From contig CANQRF010000018.1 in NCBI GenBank assembly GCA_947626195.1, forward strand, positions 1-32,911: a stretch of 32,911 nt of DNA, written 5' to 3'. The translations under genes and the position numbers were made by a program. Origin of the DNA: an uncultured Eggerthellaceae bacterium (GTDB taxonomy: Bacteria; Actinomycetota; Coriobacteriia; Coriobacteriales; Eggerthellaceae). The notes below the pieces were generated by a model. That model was not told the origin of the DNA. It ran no database searches and saw nothing but the letters and a program-made list of their open reading frames with translations. The first letter of the stretch is position 1, and each line of letters begins with the position of its first letter. This document shows positions 32,097-32,911 of the stretch, in pieces.

Positions 32097-32911
32097 TTGC
32101 AATACATCGGAATCGACATCGCCAAAAACGCCCACGTCGCGGCCGCAAGGCTTGCCGACGGCACTCCCCACGGCAAGGCCTTCGAGTTCACGAACGACGA
32201 GCGGGGGTTCGCCTCCTTGCTCAAGCGCTTCTGCGAGCTTGAGGCCGACCCCGACGACTGCATCATCGCCATGGAGTCCACCGGCCACTACTGGCTGGCG
32301 CTCTGGTCGTTTTTAGACGACCGCGGATGGCCGGTGGCAGTCGTGAACCCCGTGATGACCGATGCGTTCCGCAAGGCGGATTCGGTGCGCAAGACAAAGA
32401 CCGACACAATCGACGCGCTCATCATCGCGGAGTATGCCCGCTTCAAGAACCTCAGGCCGACGGCGGTGGCCCCCGAGGTGGCCGAGAGCGCGAAGATCCT
32501 CACCCGCTACAGGGCGCACCTCGTCTCCGAGCGCACATCGCTCAAAAACCGCGCCACCGCCGCCGCAGACCGGGTCTTTCCCGAGCTCGAGGGCTGCTTC
32601 GGCTCCAGGCACTCCGCGACCAGCCGCGCCATACTGCAGAGGTTCGGGTCTCCTGAGCGCATCGCCGGAACCGACATCCGCACGCTGACCAAGGTGGTGT
32701 CGGAGGCGAGCCGCGGGCACTATGGGCGGAAGAAGGCCGAGGAAGTCAAAAGGGCCGCCAGGTCATCGGTGGGGGCCCGCCTCGGGGCAGGTGCCCTTGC
32801 CTTCGAGCTCTCCCACATCGCCTCGCTGATAGATATGATGGACGCAGAGATCGCCAAGGTGGACGCAGAGATCGCCAAGGTCGTAGACGGCGAGATGGCG
32901 AAGGCGCTCAG
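32097..32911 (+). CDS. IS110 family transposase (DEDD recombinase), 3' end outside window
   Basis: The frame starts with TTG at 32097, preceded by AAGGGAG 7-8 nt upstream, and stays open to the window edge (271 codons). The N-terminal RuvC-like DEDD domain is complete in its tetrad: D7 in YIGIDIAK, E59 in AMESTGHYW, and D102/D105 in KTKTDTIDALIIAEYA. After it come RYRAHLVSERTSLKNR and a charged helical region ending in a twice-repeated DAEIAKV heptad. The C-terminal Tnp domain with the serine nucleophile would lie beyond the edge. IS110 enzymes move DNA under guidance of a bridge RNA. An ATG start is absent near the family N-terminus, so the TTG is preferred. Confidence 0.92.
   Translation, partial: MQYIGIDIAKNAHVAAARLADGTPHGKAFEFTNDERGFASLLKRFCELEADPDDCIIAMESTGHYWLALWSFLDDRGWPVAVVNPVMTDAFRKADSVRKTKTDTIDALIIAEYARFKNLRPTAVAPEVAESAKILTRYRAHLVSERTSLKNRATAAADRVFPELEGCFGSRHSATSRAILQRFGSPERIAGTDIRTLTKVVSEASRGHYGRKKAEEVKRAARSSVGARLGAGALAFELSHIASLIDMMDAEIAKVDAEIAKVVDGEMAKAL
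32841..32882 (+). repeat. 21-bp tandem duplication inside the IS110 transposase gene
   Basis: gacgcagagatcgccaaggt occurs twice in a row (32841 and 32862), in frame, giving two DAEIAKV heptads in a predicted coiled-coil segment. It is likely a recent slippage expansion that keeps the reading frame. Confidence 0.85.

Larger units (their letters stand above)
31900..32911 (+). mobile_element. IS110-family insertion sequence, left part (cut by window edge)
   Basis: The element consists of a structured noncoding flank and an IS110-type transposase gene that runs off the right edge. The left end is approximate: no terminal inverted repeats are expected for the IS110 group, and none are seen. It sits between the CRISPR leader and wherever the cas genes may lie. 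Confidence 0.65.

Overview
The window looks like chromosome of a GC-rich, Gram-positive anaerobe of the Actinomycetota, most likely a gut member of the Coriobacteriia (Eggerthellaceae-like). This is an inference from gene content and style: an SLH-type surface protein, a RecJ exonuclease fused to a RecQ-like helicase, a PPi-type phosphofructokinase, GC-rich coding sequence and strong AGGAGG ribosome sites. I could not run a database search, so the taxonomic call is moderate.

Layout. Positions 1-200 hold a strong minus-strand promoter and a leader with a boxA-like motif, which point to an rRNA operon just off the left edge. Positions 325-2568 hold a secreted SLH-domain surface protein gene interrupted by an in-frame TGA. 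Then, all on the minus strand, come tyrS, a large U32-family (RlhA-like) protein, a small lipoprotein and a class A penicillin-binding protein (2887-9689), followed by the arginine cluster argC-argJ-argB-argD (9875-14627). Two plus-strand genes follow, a plant-type glutamate-cysteine ligase and an SlyD-like FKBP isomerase (14879-16699). A 330-bp intergenic region rich in inverted repeats includes a 134-bp MITE-like hairpin and a branched terminator. A tight minus-strand gene string comes next, in transcription order: recJ-recQ fusion, relA/spoT, MBL hydrolase, pit, DUF47 (25259 down to 17033). A plus-strand pfp gene then converges, across a bidirectional terminator, on a membrane-anchored EF-hand/leucine-rich-repeat protein. 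Two small plus-strand genes follow, a hypothetical protein and a YccF protein.

The right end (30415-32911) is the accessory part. A truncated DUF3800 gene lies beside a CRISPR array with a type I-C-like repeat: 12 good repeats plus one degenerate terminal repeat. By repeat orientation the array is read on the minus strand, with its leader on the right. No cas genes are visible. Immediately beyond the leader lies an IS110-family DEDD transposase, TTG-started and cut by the window edge, preceded by a hairpin-rich noncoding stretch where a bridge/seek RNA would be expected. One spacer, read as protein, gives a DNA-methyltransferase-like motif, which suggests a phage-derived protospacer.

How the genes work together: the arg genes form the cyclic acetyl-ornithine pathway from N-acetylglutamate to acetylornithine, with ArgJ recycling the acetyl group. 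PBP, SLH protein and lipoprotein serve the envelope. Rel, Pit and DUF47 link the stringent response and phosphate uptake to a repair nuclease-helicase in one likely transcript.
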